Positions 54,661 through 64,000 of a stretch of DNA of 64,000 nucleotides are shown in pieces. Made by a program: the position numbers and the translations under genes. The stretch covers positions 291,848 to 355,847 of the forward strand of contig CADBWQ010000003.1 in assembly GCA_902798545.1 (NCBI GenBank), read 5' to 3'. Within the stretch, counting starts at the first letter, position 1. The number at the start of each line of letters is the position of its first letter. The stretch comes from Oscillospiraceae bacterium. GTDB taxonomy: Bacteria > Bacillota > Clostridia > Oscillospirales > Oscillospiraceae. The notes beneath the pieces are model-generated. The model saw only the letters and a program-made list of their open reading frames with translations. It was not told where the DNA came from and ran no database searches.

Positions 54661-57131
54661 GTCTGGTCCCCTTCTTTCTTTTCATGCTCCGGCAGCAGAG
54701 GGCTTCCCTCCATCTTGCCGGACACCAGCTGCACATTCACATCTCCGTTGATCGTCCCTCTGAAGACGCCATAGACCGTTCCGCGGATTTCTCCGTGGAT
54801 CAGGCCGTCCACAGCGACCAGACCACTGGCCTGACGCTCTCTGCTGACGCTTGGCATGGCAAAAGAAGTCTTTGCAATGATTTTCCCCCCGACGAGCAGG
54901 ATCTGCGGCAGCACAAACATGACCAGGGCAATCGAAATCATGGTGCCGCGTCCGATGGCCTCTCCGATCCCGTTGATCGTACAGTCTGTTGTGATGATGC
55001 TGATAAGCAGCCCGGAGGCAGCCAGAATTGTACCGGAGGTAAGGATCGTCGGAAAAGCGAAGTTCATCGCCTCGATGATGGCCTCTTTTCGATCCATGGT
55101 CTTTGTGTTGTCGGTATATCGATTGGCGATAACAATGGCATAGTCGATGTTGGCGCCCATCTGGATGGAGCTGACCACCAGCTGCGTCATAAAGAACACG
55201 TCCTCATGCACCAGTGCGGGATACCCGAAATTCATCCAGATTGCGCCCTGGATGACTGCGATCAGCAGGACCGGCATTCCGGCGGAGTTGAAGGTAAAGA
55301 GAAGCACAACAAGAACGATCAGAATCGAAACCACACTGACCACTATATTATCGATCTCGAAGGACTTCTTGAATTCGTACTGGTTGGTGGAGTTGCCCAC
55401 CACATAGACATCACCCTTCGGGTAATGCTGTTGGGCGACCTGACGGATCGTATCCGTAAAACGGAAGGTCTCGTCGCCGGATTCGGGCAAGGTCAGATAG
55501 ACCAGCATCCGGTCATAGTTTTCACCCTCCAGCTGTCGTTTGCCCACCAGCATCTGGGTTCTCGCGTTTTCAAGGGTCTCGGCCTGTTCTCCTTCGAGGT
55601 TGATATATCCTTCATCCACCTTATCCCCGACATAAAGGAGTACATCGATCAGAGGGATACGGTATTTTGAGATTCCGCTGACCAGCTTGTCATAGCTGCC
55701 TCCCTGGATTGCATACACCGAATAGAGCAGTTCCGCCGTCTCATAGTCGAGCTTCAGCAGATCGGCAAATTCCCGCGGAGACAGCTTGTCCGCCAGTTTG
55801 TATCCGCCAATTGCGTCGATTCCCGCAATGGCTGTCACGGAATCCACCTGGGAGAAAGCTTCCAGCTCATCCACCAGGCTCTTCTCTTCGCTGTAATCGC
55901 CGCCGGGTATCACTACTGCCAGCATGGCACGTGAAGAGAATGTTTCACTGATCATATTCTGTGCAATCTGGTCTTTGTTCTGTCGCGGGGTGGTCAGTGT
56001 GTCATAGCCGTAGACATAGGGGCAGCGGTTGGACAGCAGGAAGGCTGCGACCACCAGCGCGACAAAAACCGGAGGGATCAGGGCACGGGTCGCCCAGGCA
56101 AAGCGACCGACAAACGGAATCTTTGGCACAAAAGTCCTGTGCTTTGTTTTCTCCATGAGATTGCCGAAAATCATCAGGAGTCCCGGCATAACCAGGAAAA
56201 CCGAGAGCAGGGAGAACATGATGGCCTTGATCAGGCAGATGGCCATATCCGGCCCCAGCTTAAACTGCATGAACATCATGGCGATCAGGCCACCGACGGT
56301 AGTCAGGCTGCTTGCACCAATCTCCGGAATTGCCTTGGACAGAGAGATGATGACGGCCTCTCTGCGTTCGTGCGTCTCATATTCTTCCTTAAAACGGTTG
56401 CTGTAGATGACCGCATAGTCCAGTGCCAGAGCCAATTGCAGGATGGTAGTCACCGAGTCCGAAACAAAGGAAATCTTTCCCAGCAGAAAGTTGGTGCCCG
56501 TGTTCAGAATCGCTGCGACAATGAACGTGAGGCCGATGACAGCCACATCTGCATAGGTATCCGTTGTGAAAGCCAGAACCGCCACCACAATCACCGCCAC
56601 GAATGCCGTGATCATGTTGACTTCTTTCTTGATCGTCTCCGCCATTGTATCGATTACAGTGGTGGAGATGAAGGTATCATAATCCGAGAGTATCCCCTGG
56701 ATGGTATTCAGAGCGTCAACACAGCGCGGATCCGTCTGTTCATAGTCAAATGTGACAGAAAACAGTGCAGATGCGTCGTTATAGTGTTCGGTGGTGTTGT
56801 TGAATTCCGCCATCTGGACGCCTTCCACCTGCTTGATCTCTTCAAAAAGGGCCTCTGCCTCTTCATAGGAGATATTCCCAACCATAAAGCTAGCGGTCCC
56901 ATAGGTAATAAACTCCCGCTCCATCACATCCAGCCCGATCTTGGTGGAGGAATCTGACGGCAGATAGGCCGTCAGGTCGTTCTCCACGGTGACCCAGTTC
57001 ATCGCGACCGCAGAAAAGATGATACTGATAATCAGAATCAGGAAAATCAAACTGCGCTTGTCGACAATGAATGTTGCCAGCTTCAACATGAAACTGTTCT
57101 GTTTTTTCTTGCTCTTTTCCATTGGCACCAT
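54657..57131 (-). CDS. RND/MMPL-family transporter
   Basis: 824 residues from ATG 57131; a TTG at 57167 and an ATG at 57122 are alternatives, and no site has a strong Shine-Dalgarno. Two RND halves, each with one TM, a large outer loop and five TMs: ALALDYAVIYSNRFKEEYE and SSIQMGANIDYAIVIANRY are the paired proton-relay helices, with GASSLTTVGG and LTSGTILAASG. The tail (about 775-810) has a short repeat of G-x-I/V turns (VDGLIHGEIRGTVYGVFRG) like a bactofilin-type beta-helix. MMPL proteins export lipids or siderophore-like molecules. Here it may export or assemble a partner of the GLUG protein. Confidence 0.88.
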   Translation of the reverse strand: MVPMEKSKKKQNSFMLKLATFIVDKRSLIFLILIISIIFSAVAMNWVTVENDLTAYLPSDSSTKIGLDVMEREFITYGTASFMVGNISYEEAEALFEEIKQVEGVQMAEFNNTTEHYNDASALFSVTFDYEQTDPRCVDALNTIQGILSDYDTFISTTVIDTMAETIKKEVNMITAFVAVIVVAVLAFTTDTYADVAVIGLTFIVAAILNTGTNFLLGKISFVSDSVTTILQLALALDYAVIYSNRFKEEYETHERREAVIISLSKAIPEIGASSLTTVGGLIAMMFMQFKLGPDMAICLIKAIMFSLLSVFLVMPGLLMIFGNLMEKTKHRTFVPKIPFVGRFAWATRALIPPVFVALVVAAFLLSNRCPYVYGYDTLTTPRQNKDQIAQNMISETFSSRAMLAVVIPGGDYSEEKSLVDELEAFSQVDSVTAIAGIDAIGGYKLADKLSPREFADLLKLDYETAELLYSVYAIQGGSYDKLVSGISKYRIPLIDVLLYVGDKVDEGYINLEGEQAETLENARTQMLVGKRQLEGENYDRMLVYLTLPESGDETFRFTDTIRQVAQQHYPKGDVYVVGNSTNQYEFKKSFEIDNIVVSVVSILIVLVVLLFTFNSAGMPVLLIAVIQGAIWMNFGYPALVHEDVFFMTQLVVSSIQMGANIDYAIVIANRYTDNTKTMDRKEAIIEAMNFAFPTILTSGTILAASGLLISIITTDCTINGIGEAIGRGTMISIALVMFVLPQILLVGGKIIAKTSFAMPSVSRERQASGLVAVDGLIHGEIRGTVYGVFRGTINGDVNVQLVSGKMEGSPLLPEHEKKEGDQT

Positions 57132-57279
57132 AGCTTTCTGTTTGAATCTATTTGAGGATGATACCAAATCAGCATAAACAGAGAAGAAACAAGATTCTTT
57201 TCTGCCCTGATTCAGCAGGAAGAGCCCCCGACCAACCGATGTCAGGAGCTCAACTCTGTTCTGTTATTCGCGTCGCGGT

Positions 57280-58164
57280 TTACTCCGGCTGGCGACTCTC
57301 ACAGAGGTAGAAGACCGTAAGCAGTCCGGGGCCGCAGTGGGCGCCGATCACAACACCAAGGCTCGTGATCGTGATCTCACCGACCTGGGGATACGCTTTC
57401 CTGATTTCGTCACGAACGTATTCGGCATCCGCCCTGCAGTCTGCATGAAGAATATGAAATGTCGTCCCGGTGCAGTCGATCTTACTCAGATCGTGCAGGA
57501 CACTGTCAATGATCGTTCGCAGGGCTGCTTTCCGTCCTCTTGCCTTCTTGACCACATCAAGCGTTCCCCGGTCCGGCACATACAGGACCGGCTTGATAGA
57601 AAGCAGCGATCCCACCAGAGCAGAAGCGTTCGACACCCGACCGCCGGCTTTCAGGTAATTGAGATCATCCACGGTAAAGCGGTGAGCAATTTTCAGCTTG
57701 TTTTCCTCACCCCAGGCAATTACTTCATCGAAACCCGCTCCCGCTTCCATGCGCTGGACCATTTTTTCCACCAGCAGACCAAGCCCGCCGGAGATGCAGT
57801 AGGTGTCCATCACATAGAGCTTCTGCTTGGGATATTCCGGACGGATCCGTTCTGCAGCCTTGTTGGCATTCACAAAAGAGACAGACATCTCTCTGGACAT
57901 ATCGAGGAAGATGACATCTTTTCCGGTATCCAGCAGCTGCTTGAAGAAATCGTAGTAGACGAACTCATTGATCATGGAGGTTTTAAGCCGGTCTCCCGCT
58001 CTCATTCCGGTGTACACGGCAGCGCGGGATTCTTCCCGGCAGTCATCCTCGCGGAGCTCGTCATTCACGGTGTAGGTATAGGGAATAAACGGAACATTGT
58101 GACCATCCAGCCAGGTCCTCGGAAGATCCGAAGTGGAAGATGTCGCAATGAGGTAGTCAGGCAT
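57280..58164 (-). CDS. DegV family fatty-acid-binding protein
   Basis: 294 residues, standard size. DegV motifs: ATSSTSDLP at the start, MINEFVYYDFFKQ, SREMSVSFVNANKA (with the ligand-binding Ser region), DTYCISGGLGLLVEK and the C-terminal GAHCGPG. DegV/FakB proteins bind a fatty acid for phosphorylation by FakA. The usual TS/T-x-S pocket appears as KTSMINE. Its own promoter precedes it. Confidence 0.92.
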   Translation of the reverse strand: MPDYLIATSSTSDLPRTWLDGHNVPFIPYTYTVNDELREDDCREESRAAVYTGMRAGDRLKTSMINEFVYYDFFKQLLDTGKDVIFLDMSREMSVSFVNANKAAERIRPEYPKQKLYVMDTYCISGGLGLLVEKMVQRMEAGAGFDEVIAWGEENKLKIAHRFTVDDLNYLKAGGRVSNASALVGSLLSIKPVLYVPDRGTLDVVKKARGRKAALRTIIDSVLHDLSKIDCTGTTFHILHADCRADAEYVRDEIRKAYPQVGEITITSLGVVIGAHCGPGLLTVFYLCESRQPE

Positions 58165-58201
58165 GTATTTATTCTCTCCTTCAGTTTTCTTTCATTTTCG
58201 T

Positions 58202-58230
58202 ATTATATCACCGTTTCCTTTCGGTAACAA
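58202..58230 (-). promoter_or_regulatory. Promoter of degV-like gene
   Basis: Minus strand TTGTTA (58230-58225), 17-bp spacer, TATAAT (58207-58202). Confidence 0.75.
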
Positions 58231-58252
58231 TAGACAAACTGCCATATTTGCC

Positions 58253-58290
58253 TCAAAAGCCCCGGCCATTCAGCGGCTGGGAGCTTTTGA
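58253..58290 (-). terminator. Probable terminator after ftsH
   Basis: Minus strand AAAAGCTCCCAGCC..GGCCGGGGCTTTT, an interrupted stem with a terminal TTTTG. Lies 27 bases after the ftsH stop. Confidence 0.6.
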
Positions 58291-58316
58291 TACAGGATAG
58301 AAGGAATGCGGCCGAG

Positions 58317-60146
58317 TCAGTCTTCTGTACGATTCAGGATTCCCATAAACTCTTCGCCGGTAATGGTCTCATGTTCGTAGAGATACGTCGCCAGCTCGTC
58401 CAGTTTTGGCCTGTTGTCTTTGAGAATCTGCAGCGCCTTCTCATGCTGTTTCTTTACCAAGGCGACAACCTGTTCATCGATCTTGTTCTGTGTGTCCGCC
58501 GAACAGGCCAGGCTCGTATCGCCCCCAAGATACTGGTTATTGACCGTCTCCAGTGCTACCATGTCGAAATCATCACTCATGCCGTAACGGGTGATCATCG
58601 CCCGTGCGAGCTTTGTTGCCTGCTCGATATCATTGGCGGCGCCGGTGGTAATGGATCCGAAGATCAGCTCTTCTGCCGCGCGGCCGCCGGTGTAGGTGGC
58701 GATCTTGTTCTCCAGTTCCTCCCTGTTCATCAGATAGTGATCGTTCTCCTCCACCTGGAGCGTGTATCCCAGCGCTCCGGATGTGCGCGGAACAATCGTA
58801 ATTTTCTGTACCGGAGCAGAGTTGGTCTGTTTTGCCGCCACAAGTGCGTGGCCGATCTCATGATAGGCAACGATCTTCTTCTCGTGGTCGGTGAGGATGG
58901 CGTTTTTCTTCTGGTAGCCGGCGATAACCACTTCGATGCTCTCCTCGAGATCTGCCTGTGTCGCAAACTTCCGTCCGTCACGTACTGCCCGCAGCGCGGC
59001 CTCGTTGACAATGTTGGCCAGTTCCGCGCCGGAAGCGCCCGCCGCCATACGCGCGACCTGCAGGAAGTCCACGTCATCCGCGATCTTGATTTTCTTCGCA
59101 TGCACCTTCAGGATGGCTTCACGCCCTTTTAGATCCGGCAGCTCCACAGGGACGCGGCGGTCAAATCGTCCGGGACGGGTCAGTGCCGGGTCCAGGGACT
59201 CCGGCCGGTTGGTCGCTGCCAGAATGATGACGCCGGTGTTGCCGTCGAAGCCGTCCATCTCTGTCAGAAGCTGATTGAGCGTCTGCTCCCGTTCGTCATT
59301 TCCGCCGATGTGACTGCCGCCGCTGCGCTTCTGGCCGATGGCGTCGATTTCGTCGATAAAGACGATGCAGGGAGCTTTCTCCTTGGCCTGGCGGAACAGG
59401 TCGCGAACTTTCGACGCGCCCATACCGACGAACATCTCAACGAATTCAGAGCCGGACATGGAGAAGAATGGCACGTTCGCTTCGCCCGCAACGGCCTTGG
59501 CAAGCATGGTCTTACCGGTTCCCGGAGGGCCGACCAGCAGAACGCCCTTTGGCATCTGAGCCCCGATCTCGCTGTATTTCTGAGGATTCTCCAGATACTC
59601 GACGATCTCCTGCAGGTTTTCTTCCGCCTCGTCCACGCCTTCCACATCGCTGAAGCGGATACCGTCAGAAGATTTCACATAGACCTTTGCGTTGGATTTG
59701 CCCATGTTGAACATCAGTGAGCCCGGTCCGCCGCCGGCCTTGTCCATCATCTTTTTCGACAGGAACTGACCGAGCATGACGAACACCCCGATCGGCAGAA
59801 GCCAGGAGAGCAGGAAAGTGGCCAGTGGAGACGCCTGTTCCACGATCTCGCTTGTAAACTCGGCGCCGGAGGCATGGAGCCTTTCGACCAGGCCGGGGTC
59901 TTCCATCAGTCCTGTTCTGTAGAGCTGGGATTCCTCTTTATCGGTAAAGATGATCTGATTGCTCTGGATCTGGACCTTGCCGATCTCCTGATTCTCCGTC
60001 ATGGACATGAACGTTCCGTAGTCTACTTCGCTGATCGCCTTCTGCGCAATTCTCGGTGCGATCAGCGCATTGAACAGGAAAAGCAGCAACAGTACGATCA
60101 GGTAGAAATATGCCAACGGCAGTTTCGGTTGTTTTACTTCTTTCAT
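58317..60146 (-). CDS. ftsH: ATP-dependent zinc metalloprotease FtsH
   Basis: 609 residues. Two N-terminal TMs (about 10-30 and 108-128), AAA domain with Walker A GPPGTGKT (206-213), Walker [11 protein letters not shown] (261-270), SRH region [20 protein letters not shown], and zinc protease motif H429-E-I-G-H433. Degrades membrane and regulatory proteins. Start ATG 60146 behind GGAGA. A single-gene unit here; the usual neighbours tilS and hpt are absent. Confidence 0.97.
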   Translation of the reverse strand: MKEVKQPKLPLAYFYLIVLLLLFLFNALIAPRIAQKAISEVDYGTFMSMTENQEIGKVQIQSNQIIFTDKEESQLYRTGLMEDPGLVERLHASGAEFTSEIVEQASPLATFLLSWLLPIGVFVMLGQFLSKKMMDKAGGGPGSLMFNMGKSNAKVYVKSSDGIRFSDVEGVDEAEENLQEIVEYLENPQKYSEIGAQMPKGVLLVGPPGTGKTMLAKAVAGEANVPFFSMSGSEFVEMFVGMGASKVRDLFRQAKEKAPCIVFIDEIDAIGQKRSGGSHIGGNDEREQTLNQLLTEMDGFDGNTGVIILAATNRPESLDPALTRPGRFDRRVPVELPDLKGREAILKVHAKKIKIADDVDFLQVARMAAGASGAELANIVNEAALRAVRDGRKFATQADLEESIEVVIAGYQKKNAILTDHEKKIVAYHEIGHALVAAKQTNSAPVQKITIVPRTSGALGYTLQVEENDHYLMNREELENKIATYTGGRAAEELIFGSITTGAANDIEQATKLARAMITRYGMSDDFDMVALETVNNQYLGGDTSLACSADTQNKIDEQVVALVKKQHEKALQILKDNRPKLDELATYLYEHETITGEEFMGILNRTED

Positions 60147-60375
60147 AGCGAGTTTCTCTCCGATTCTTGTTTTATTTCTTCATGTGCAAAGATATCTCTG
60201 GCATGACCCTTTGTATTTATAATACTGCATCAAACAAAAAAAGAAACAGGATATCTGTTAACTTTCGATATCATGTTGTGAACGATGGCAGGGCAGATGC
60301 TGCTTTCCTCAGTGGCATGGAATGGGGATGAGGACCTTCCTTCTCTTTGGTTTCAGTCTGCGCTTCTCCCCCCTA

Positions 60376-60404
60376 TTGTAAGAAGCAGAAAAATAGTGTA
60401 AAAT
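60376..60404 (+). promoter_or_regulatory. Promoter of the Hsp70-like pair
   Basis: TTGTAA (60376-60381), 17-bp spacer, TAAAAT (60399-60404). Confidence 0.65.
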
Positions 60405-60434
60405 ATGTTTAAACAGAGAATTGAGGTGCTTTAC

Positions 60435-61277
60435 ATGGACACTGTAAGCATGAACAGTCTGCTGCAGGCGGAGGAAGACAAGCTCCGGACGGAACTGCAG
60501 GCGGATTCGGTCATTGACCAGAACCGGAAACAGAGCGTAGACCGTCTGACCGCCGCGCTGGACCGCATACTGCTGCGCTACAACGCGGCCAACACCGGTG
60601 ACCGCAGCCGCCAGGCCATCGCCGACTGTGAAGCGGCAGGTGTCCGGGATATGCTGGGACTCCTGCTCGCAGGCACTGCGCGAAAGGAGATTACAAAACG
60701 TCGTCTGCGGGCAGGTGCAGTCATTTCGCTTCTTCTCGCGGTGATCTGCGGACTGGTTTCCGCACTTCTGATTCGGGATTACTTTCTCGTCGGCTGTATT
60801 ATGATCGCCGCCGCCGCGATCTTCGCGTTTGCATCCGGCCGTCTCTGGTACGGGGAGCGCGAGGTCCGTGTACATGCGGAACTGGATCCGGAAGTCATCT
60901 GGCGAACCCTGAGGAAAACCGCCGAGACCATGGATCGGAAGACCGAGGAGTTCCTCGCCCAGCAGGAGGCCTGGCTTCAGGATACCGCGCCTGTCGCGGC
61001 TCATACAGACCGTGCCCTCAATCCTGACGAACTGAAGCTGTTCAGCGAGCTTCTGGAAGCACTCTACGGAAACAACGGGGAGTTCGCCCTGCGCCAGCTG
61101 AAGCGAGTCCAGCCCTGGCTGCGCCAGCACGGTGTCGAGACCGTGGACTACAGCCCGGAGACACGGGAATATTTTGAACTGCTGCCTACCAGGCGGGACT
61201 CCTTCACGCAGAAGCCCGCCCTGCTTTCGGGCGACACGCTGCTGGTTCCCGGTAAGGCAACCGAGCATGTTGACTGA
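60435..61277 (+). CDS. Unrecognised membrane protein partner of the Hsp70-like ATPase
   Basis: 280 residues from ATG 60435, behind GAGGTG; the ATG at 60405 lies at the predicted transcription start and is rejected. Residues 1-90 are charged helices (QAEEDKLRTELQAD, DRLTAALDRILLRY), two TMs at about 94-113 and 116-134, then a mixed charged C-terminal half (about 140-280). Both ends are probably cytoplasmic. I recognise no family. It lies 52 bases upstream of the Hsp70-like gene on the same transcript and may be its nucleotide-exchange or client-docking partner. That is a guess. Confidence 0.7.
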   Translation: MDTVSMNSLLQAEEDKLRTELQADSVIDQNRKQSVDRLTAALDRILLRYNAANTGDRSRQAIADCEAAGVRDMLGLLLAGTARKEITKRRLRAGAVISLLLAVICGLVSALLIRDYFLVGCIMIAAAAIFAFASGRLWYGEREVRVHAELDPEVIWRTLRKTAETMDRKTEEFLAQQEAWLQDTAPVAAHTDRALNPDELKLFSELLEALYGNNGEFALRQLKRVQPWLRQHGVETVDYSPETREYFELLPTRRDSFTQKPALLSGDTLLVPGKATEHVD

Positions 61278-61329
61278 CTGAGAGAGATTTTCTGAAATCA
61301 GTGATCGTCTATCACAAGGAGATCATTCC

Positions 61330-63456
61330 ATGATGAATTATTGGGGATTTGACCTCGGCGACGGGGAGAGCACTCTCGCCCGCGTCCGCGGGGAGGGCTC
61401 GAGCTATCCCGAGATTATCGATGTTGACGGGAAAAAAGTGACCATCACCGTCTGGGCGGTCATGCGCAACGGTGAAGTCCGCATCGGCGAAAACGCAGCA
61501 CGTTCTGCCGCAGCAGCGGTACGCAGCGCAGCGCGATTCAAGCGGCGTTTTCTGGACGCGCAGTCTGACAGTGCCGCTCTGATCCGCGATTTTTCCGCCA
61601 GAGTTTTCGAATCGCTGCGCGACAGCGGAGCCCTCGTCGGCGGAGAAAAAAGCAACAGCGTCTATGTCGGCTGCCCCGCCGGCTGGGATGCCGAGAACCG
61701 TGCCAGGTACCAGCGCATCTTTGAGACCATCGGCTTTCCGACACCTCATGTTGTGTCGGAATCAAGGGCTGTCATGGTTGGCGCCATCCAGTCCAACTCT
61801 GTGCGGGACTATGTCGACCTCCGCTCCAAATCCGTTCTGGTCATCGACATCGGCTCCTCCACCACTGACTTCGCCTACATCAACAAGGGCAAGGAGACGG
61901 AGATCCATACCGGCGGAGAAGTAGCCCTCGGCGGCGGCGTGATGGATGAAGTGCTGCTGGAGGCCTGTGTCAATGCCTCTCCAAATGCCGCCCGGATCCG
62001 ACAGGTGCTGGAAGAGAGTGAGAGCTGGCTGGTCGACTGTGAGCTGCACGCCCGTCATCTGAAGGAGCAGTACTACTCCCAGCCCATTGAAGAACGTGAG
62101 AGCGAGTGCTCCGAGTCTCTACTTATCACCTATGATGAACCTCTGATTCTCGACCTCGTGATGAACCCGGCCATGTCTCAGCTTCTGACAGACAGTACCT
62201 GCGCACAGCTGAACGGGAAGTCCTTCCGTGAGGTTTTCACCGCCGGTCTTCGTGAAGTCCGTGACAGCATCGGAGAGGTGCAGCCGGAACTGCTCTTCCT
62301 CACCGGTGGTGTCTCACGCATGGAAGAAGTCCGACGCTGGTGCCAGGATGTCTTTCCGGACGCTGTCATCTACAATGACAGGGAACCGGAGTTCAGTGTC
62401 GCGCGCGGTCTCGCCTGGTGCGGAAAGATTGATAACGAGCTCATCCGGTTCCGTTCTGAAGTGGATCAGCTGATCTATTCCAACACCGTCGAGGCCATCG
62501 TCTCCGGACATCTGAATGATCTCTACCGCTCTGCGCTGGACAATCTGCTCGACCCCCTGCTGGAGCGTGCGGTCAAACCCGTCCTCGTCGACTGGAGGGA
62601 TGGGAAGATTGAGCGTCTGAAAGACATGGAAAGCGCACTGCAGGAGCGTATCAAGCTCTATCTCTACAGCGAAGAGGCCAAAGCCTGTCTCTACCAGCCG
62701 GTGAGCGACTGGCTGTTGAAGATCTCGGACGAGCTGGAACCCTATACCTCTCAGATCTGTCGAAAGTACCATGTTCCTGACCGGTCTCTTGAGATTTCTT
62801 CCGCCCTCTCCGCCAGCGACTTTCACCTTCTGGAGAAACTGGACGCCAGGGATGTTCTGTCCGCCGATTCTCTCACCTGGACCGCGGTATTCGTGGAGTC
62901 CATCATTTCCATTCTGATTGCAATGCTCTGCGGCGGCAGCGGTGTTGTGCTCGTCAGTGAAGGCCCTGTCGGCATGCTGATCGGATTCATTGTCTCCTTT
63001 CTGATTCTGCTGGTCAGCCACGCCATGGGCAAGAAAGCCATCGACGAAAAACTCATGAATGCGCGGATTCCTCTCCCGATCCGCAGGATGGCGCTCTCCG
63101 GCTCTTCTCTGCACATCGAAGGGCCCTCTCTCGGGCTCTCAAACCTGTTCAAGGACAACAAACTGACCCGCACGTTCTCCGAAGCAGGTGGGAAGGCCCC
63201 GGCTGCTTCATCTGAAGAGAAGAAATCGAAAAAAACGCACCTTCTCCCCCATATCAGTATTATCCGCGAGGATGATATCTCCGACCGGCGCATGCAGACC
63301 ATTCGCAGCAAGATCCTCTCCAGCTATGAAAAGCTCCTGAACAGTGCCGACAGTGAGGAACTCAACGCACTCAACGCCCGGATGAGCCGCGACATCTCCC
63401 AGCAGATCGAAACCCGACTGAAGGAACTCGCCGAACAGGTGGAGATCCCGCTGTAA
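61330..63456 (+). CDS. Membrane-anchored Hsp70-like ATPase
   Basis: 708 residues; AAGGAG is placed 8 bases before ATG 61330. Actin/Hsp70 ATPase motifs: phosphate-1 GFDLGDGESTLARV (about 6-19), phosphate-2 VLVIDIGSSTTDFAYI (169-184) and adenosine motif LLFLTGGVSRM (321-331). No DnaK substrate-binding domain: instead a helical region (about 370-510), a TM hairpin (about 517-535 and 547-565), and a charged tail with KKSKKTH and a terminal helix. So the ATPase head and tail both face the cytoplasm. Not DnaK; its role is unknown. Forms a pair with the preceding gene. Confidence 0.78.
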   Translation: MMNYWGFDLGDGESTLARVRGEGSSYPEIIDVDGKKVTITVWAVMRNGEVRIGENAARSAAAAVRSAARFKRRFLDAQSDSAALIRDFSARVFESLRDSGALVGGEKSNSVYVGCPAGWDAENRARYQRIFETIGFPTPHVVSESRAVMVGAIQSNSVRDYVDLRSKSVLVIDIGSSTTDFAYINKGKETEIHTGGEVALGGGVMDEVLLEACVNASPNAARIRQVLEESESWLVDCELHARHLKEQYYSQPIEERESECSESLLITYDEPLILDLVMNPAMSQLLTDSTCAQLNGKSFREVFTAGLREVRDSIGEVQPELLFLTGGVSRMEEVRRWCQDVFPDAVIYNDREPEFSVARGLAWCGKIDNELIRFRSEVDQLIYSNTVEAIVSGHLNDLYRSALDNLLDPLLERAVKPVLVDWRDGKIERLKDMESALQERIKLYLYSEEAKACLYQPVSDWLLKISDELEPYTSQICRKYHVPDRSLEISSALSASDFHLLEKLDARDVLSADSLTWTAVFVESIISILIAMLCGGSGVVLVSEGPVGMLIGFIVSFLILLVSHAMGKKAIDEKLMNARIPLPIRRMALSGSSLHIEGPSLGLSNLFKDNKLTRTFSEAGGKAPAASSEEKKSKKTHLLPHISIIREDDISDRRMQTIRSKILSSYEKLLNSADSEELNALNARMSRDISQQIETRLKELAEQVEIPL

Positions 63457-63500
63457 CACCTTTATGATTCTCCCCAGCCTGGGAACGTACCTGAGAAAGC

Positions 63501-63540
63501 ACATAAAAAAATCACTCCCGAAGGAGTGATTTTTTTATGT
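63501..63540. terminator. Bidirectional terminator
   Basis: Perfect 18-bp stem ACATAAAAAAATCACTCC/GGAGTGATTTTTTTATGT around CGAA, giving T-tracts on both strands. Ends the Hsp70-like unit (plus) and the cstA-like gene (minus). Confidence 0.92.
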
Positions 63541-63559
63541 TTGATTGTAAGCCTCAGGC

Positions 63560-64000
63560 TTAGGCCTTCTTCTTGGCCTGCTCAGACAGAGTCTTGAAAG
63601 CAGTGACAGCAAGAATCACAGCCAGGATGACCAGAACGATGGACCAGATCACCTGGAAGTAGGTGCCCCACTGAGCACCGGCAGCGATGGTCTTGAAGCC
63701 GTTGATGATCGTGAAGCAGAGAGCCGTGATGGTGGCGCAGAGCATGAAGACCATCGGGAAGAAGAACATCTTGTTGTTGCGGCCGATCTTGCCGAGCCAG
63801 GTGCAGACAGCGAGCATTGCAACGCCGGCGAGCAGCTGGTTGGCGGAACCGAACACGCTCCAGATCTGGCTCAGGCCCATGAAGCCCATGCCGCAGCCGA
63901 TGACGACCATGATCAGGGTGGAGACGATCGGGGTGCTGAAGAACTTCGCAGCGCCGGTCAGATCCTCGTGGGTCTTTCCTTCCGGAGTGAGGAGCTCAGC
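63560..64000 (-). CDS. CstA-family carbon-starvation/peptide transporter, C-terminal part
   Basis: Partial: open at the right edge, about 147 codons visible. Matches the CstA C-terminus: GLSQIWSVFGSANQLLAGVAMLAVCTWLGKIGR, then two more TM segments and a Lys-rich end (EQAKKKA). The upstream frame stays open to base 64000 (AELLTPEGKTHEDLTGAAKFF). CstA-like proteins import peptides or pyruvate. Confidence 0.85.
   Translation of the reverse strand, partial: AELLTPEGKTHEDLTGAAKFFSTPIVSTLIMVVIGCGMGFMGLSQIWSVFGSANQLLAGVAMLAVCTWLGKIGRNNKMFFFPMVFMLCATITALCFTIINGFKTIAAGAQWGTYFQVIWSIVLVILAVILAVTAFKTLSEQAKKKA

Noticed and set aside
61330-63456. DnaK chaperone
   Set aside because: No substrate-binding domain or grpE/dnaJ neighbours, and it has a TM hairpin after the ATPase region.

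Overview
The window is a high-GC (high fifties percent by eye) bacterial chromosome segment. It looks like an anaerobic gut-type Firmicute (class Clostridia, Oscillospirales-like). The basis is an rpoB-rpoC pair without the large lineage-specific insertions, a proB without a PUA domain, a glycine riboswitch on an AgcS symporter, DegV and YczE family proteins, TAXI-type TRAP transport, DUF6273/DUF4867/DUF4418 families, and near-consensus sigma-A promoters with 16-18 bp spacers. I cannot name the species.

Layout. 1-4.5 kb is accessory: a minus-strand two-gene locus (SPFH/Band-7 protein with C-terminal zinc ribbons, then a zinc-ribbon/TIR/transmembrane/DUF6273 protein cut by the left edge) behind a structured leader with its own intrinsic terminator, divergent from a Phd-type antitoxin and PIN toxin. 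4.5-12.2 kb is rpoC and rpoB (minus). 12.3-15.3 kb has a multi-spanning Gpi18-like glycosyltransferase, tRNA-Leu(GAG), a cytidylate-kinase-like protein and a YczE membrane protein. 15.4-17.1 kb has ilvA then ridA (minus), where RidA removes the reactive enamine made by IlvA. 17.2-17.5 kb carries an independent promoter-to-terminator unit with no convincing gene. 17.8-19.8 kb is proBA. 19.9-21.6 kb is a glycine riboswitch with an alanine/glycine symporter, followed by a FAH-family hydrolase.

22.9-32.9 kb is a divergent sugar-sulfonate locus that I read as sulfoquinovose catabolism by the transketolase (sulfo-TK) route. The plus strand has an FucI/AraA-type isomerase and a GH31 sulfoquinovosidase that retains the sulfonate-binding residues. 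The minus strand has a split transketolase, an RpiB-like isomerase lacking the ring-opening His and a probable phosphate-binding Arg, an iron-type alcohol dehydrogenase, an EamA exporter/importer, a ROK regulator and a DUF4867 protein. The expected flow is SQ-glycoside > SQ > sulfofructose > (transketolase) sulfoerythrose > sulfoerythrulose > sulfolactaldehyde > DHPS.

33.1-35.6 kb is a stand-alone 826-residue adenosine-deaminase-like protein with N- and C-terminal extensions, followed by an MFS transporter. 37-46.9 kb is a nine-gene minus-strand iron-uptake operon: Ftr1, P19, DUF2318, two FtsX permeases plus ATPase, DUF4418, and a further FtsX plus ATPase. One permease carries an inserted FMN-binding domain with a flavinylation motif. 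47.2-50.3 kb is a TRAP-TAXI transporter. 50.4-57.1 kb is an RND/MMPL transporter followed by a very large GLUG-repeat surface protein. 57.3-60.1 kb has degV and ftsH. 60.4-63.5 kb is an unrecognised pair, a membrane coiled-coil-like protein and a membrane-anchored Hsp70-like ATPase. The right edge holds the C-terminus of a CstA-type transporter.

The most unusual items are the SPFH-TIR locus with its attenuator-like leader, the FMN domain inside an FtsX permease, the long adenosine deaminase, the Hsp70-like membrane pair, the sulfo-TK cluster with DUF4867, and the orphan RNA unit upstream of ilvA.
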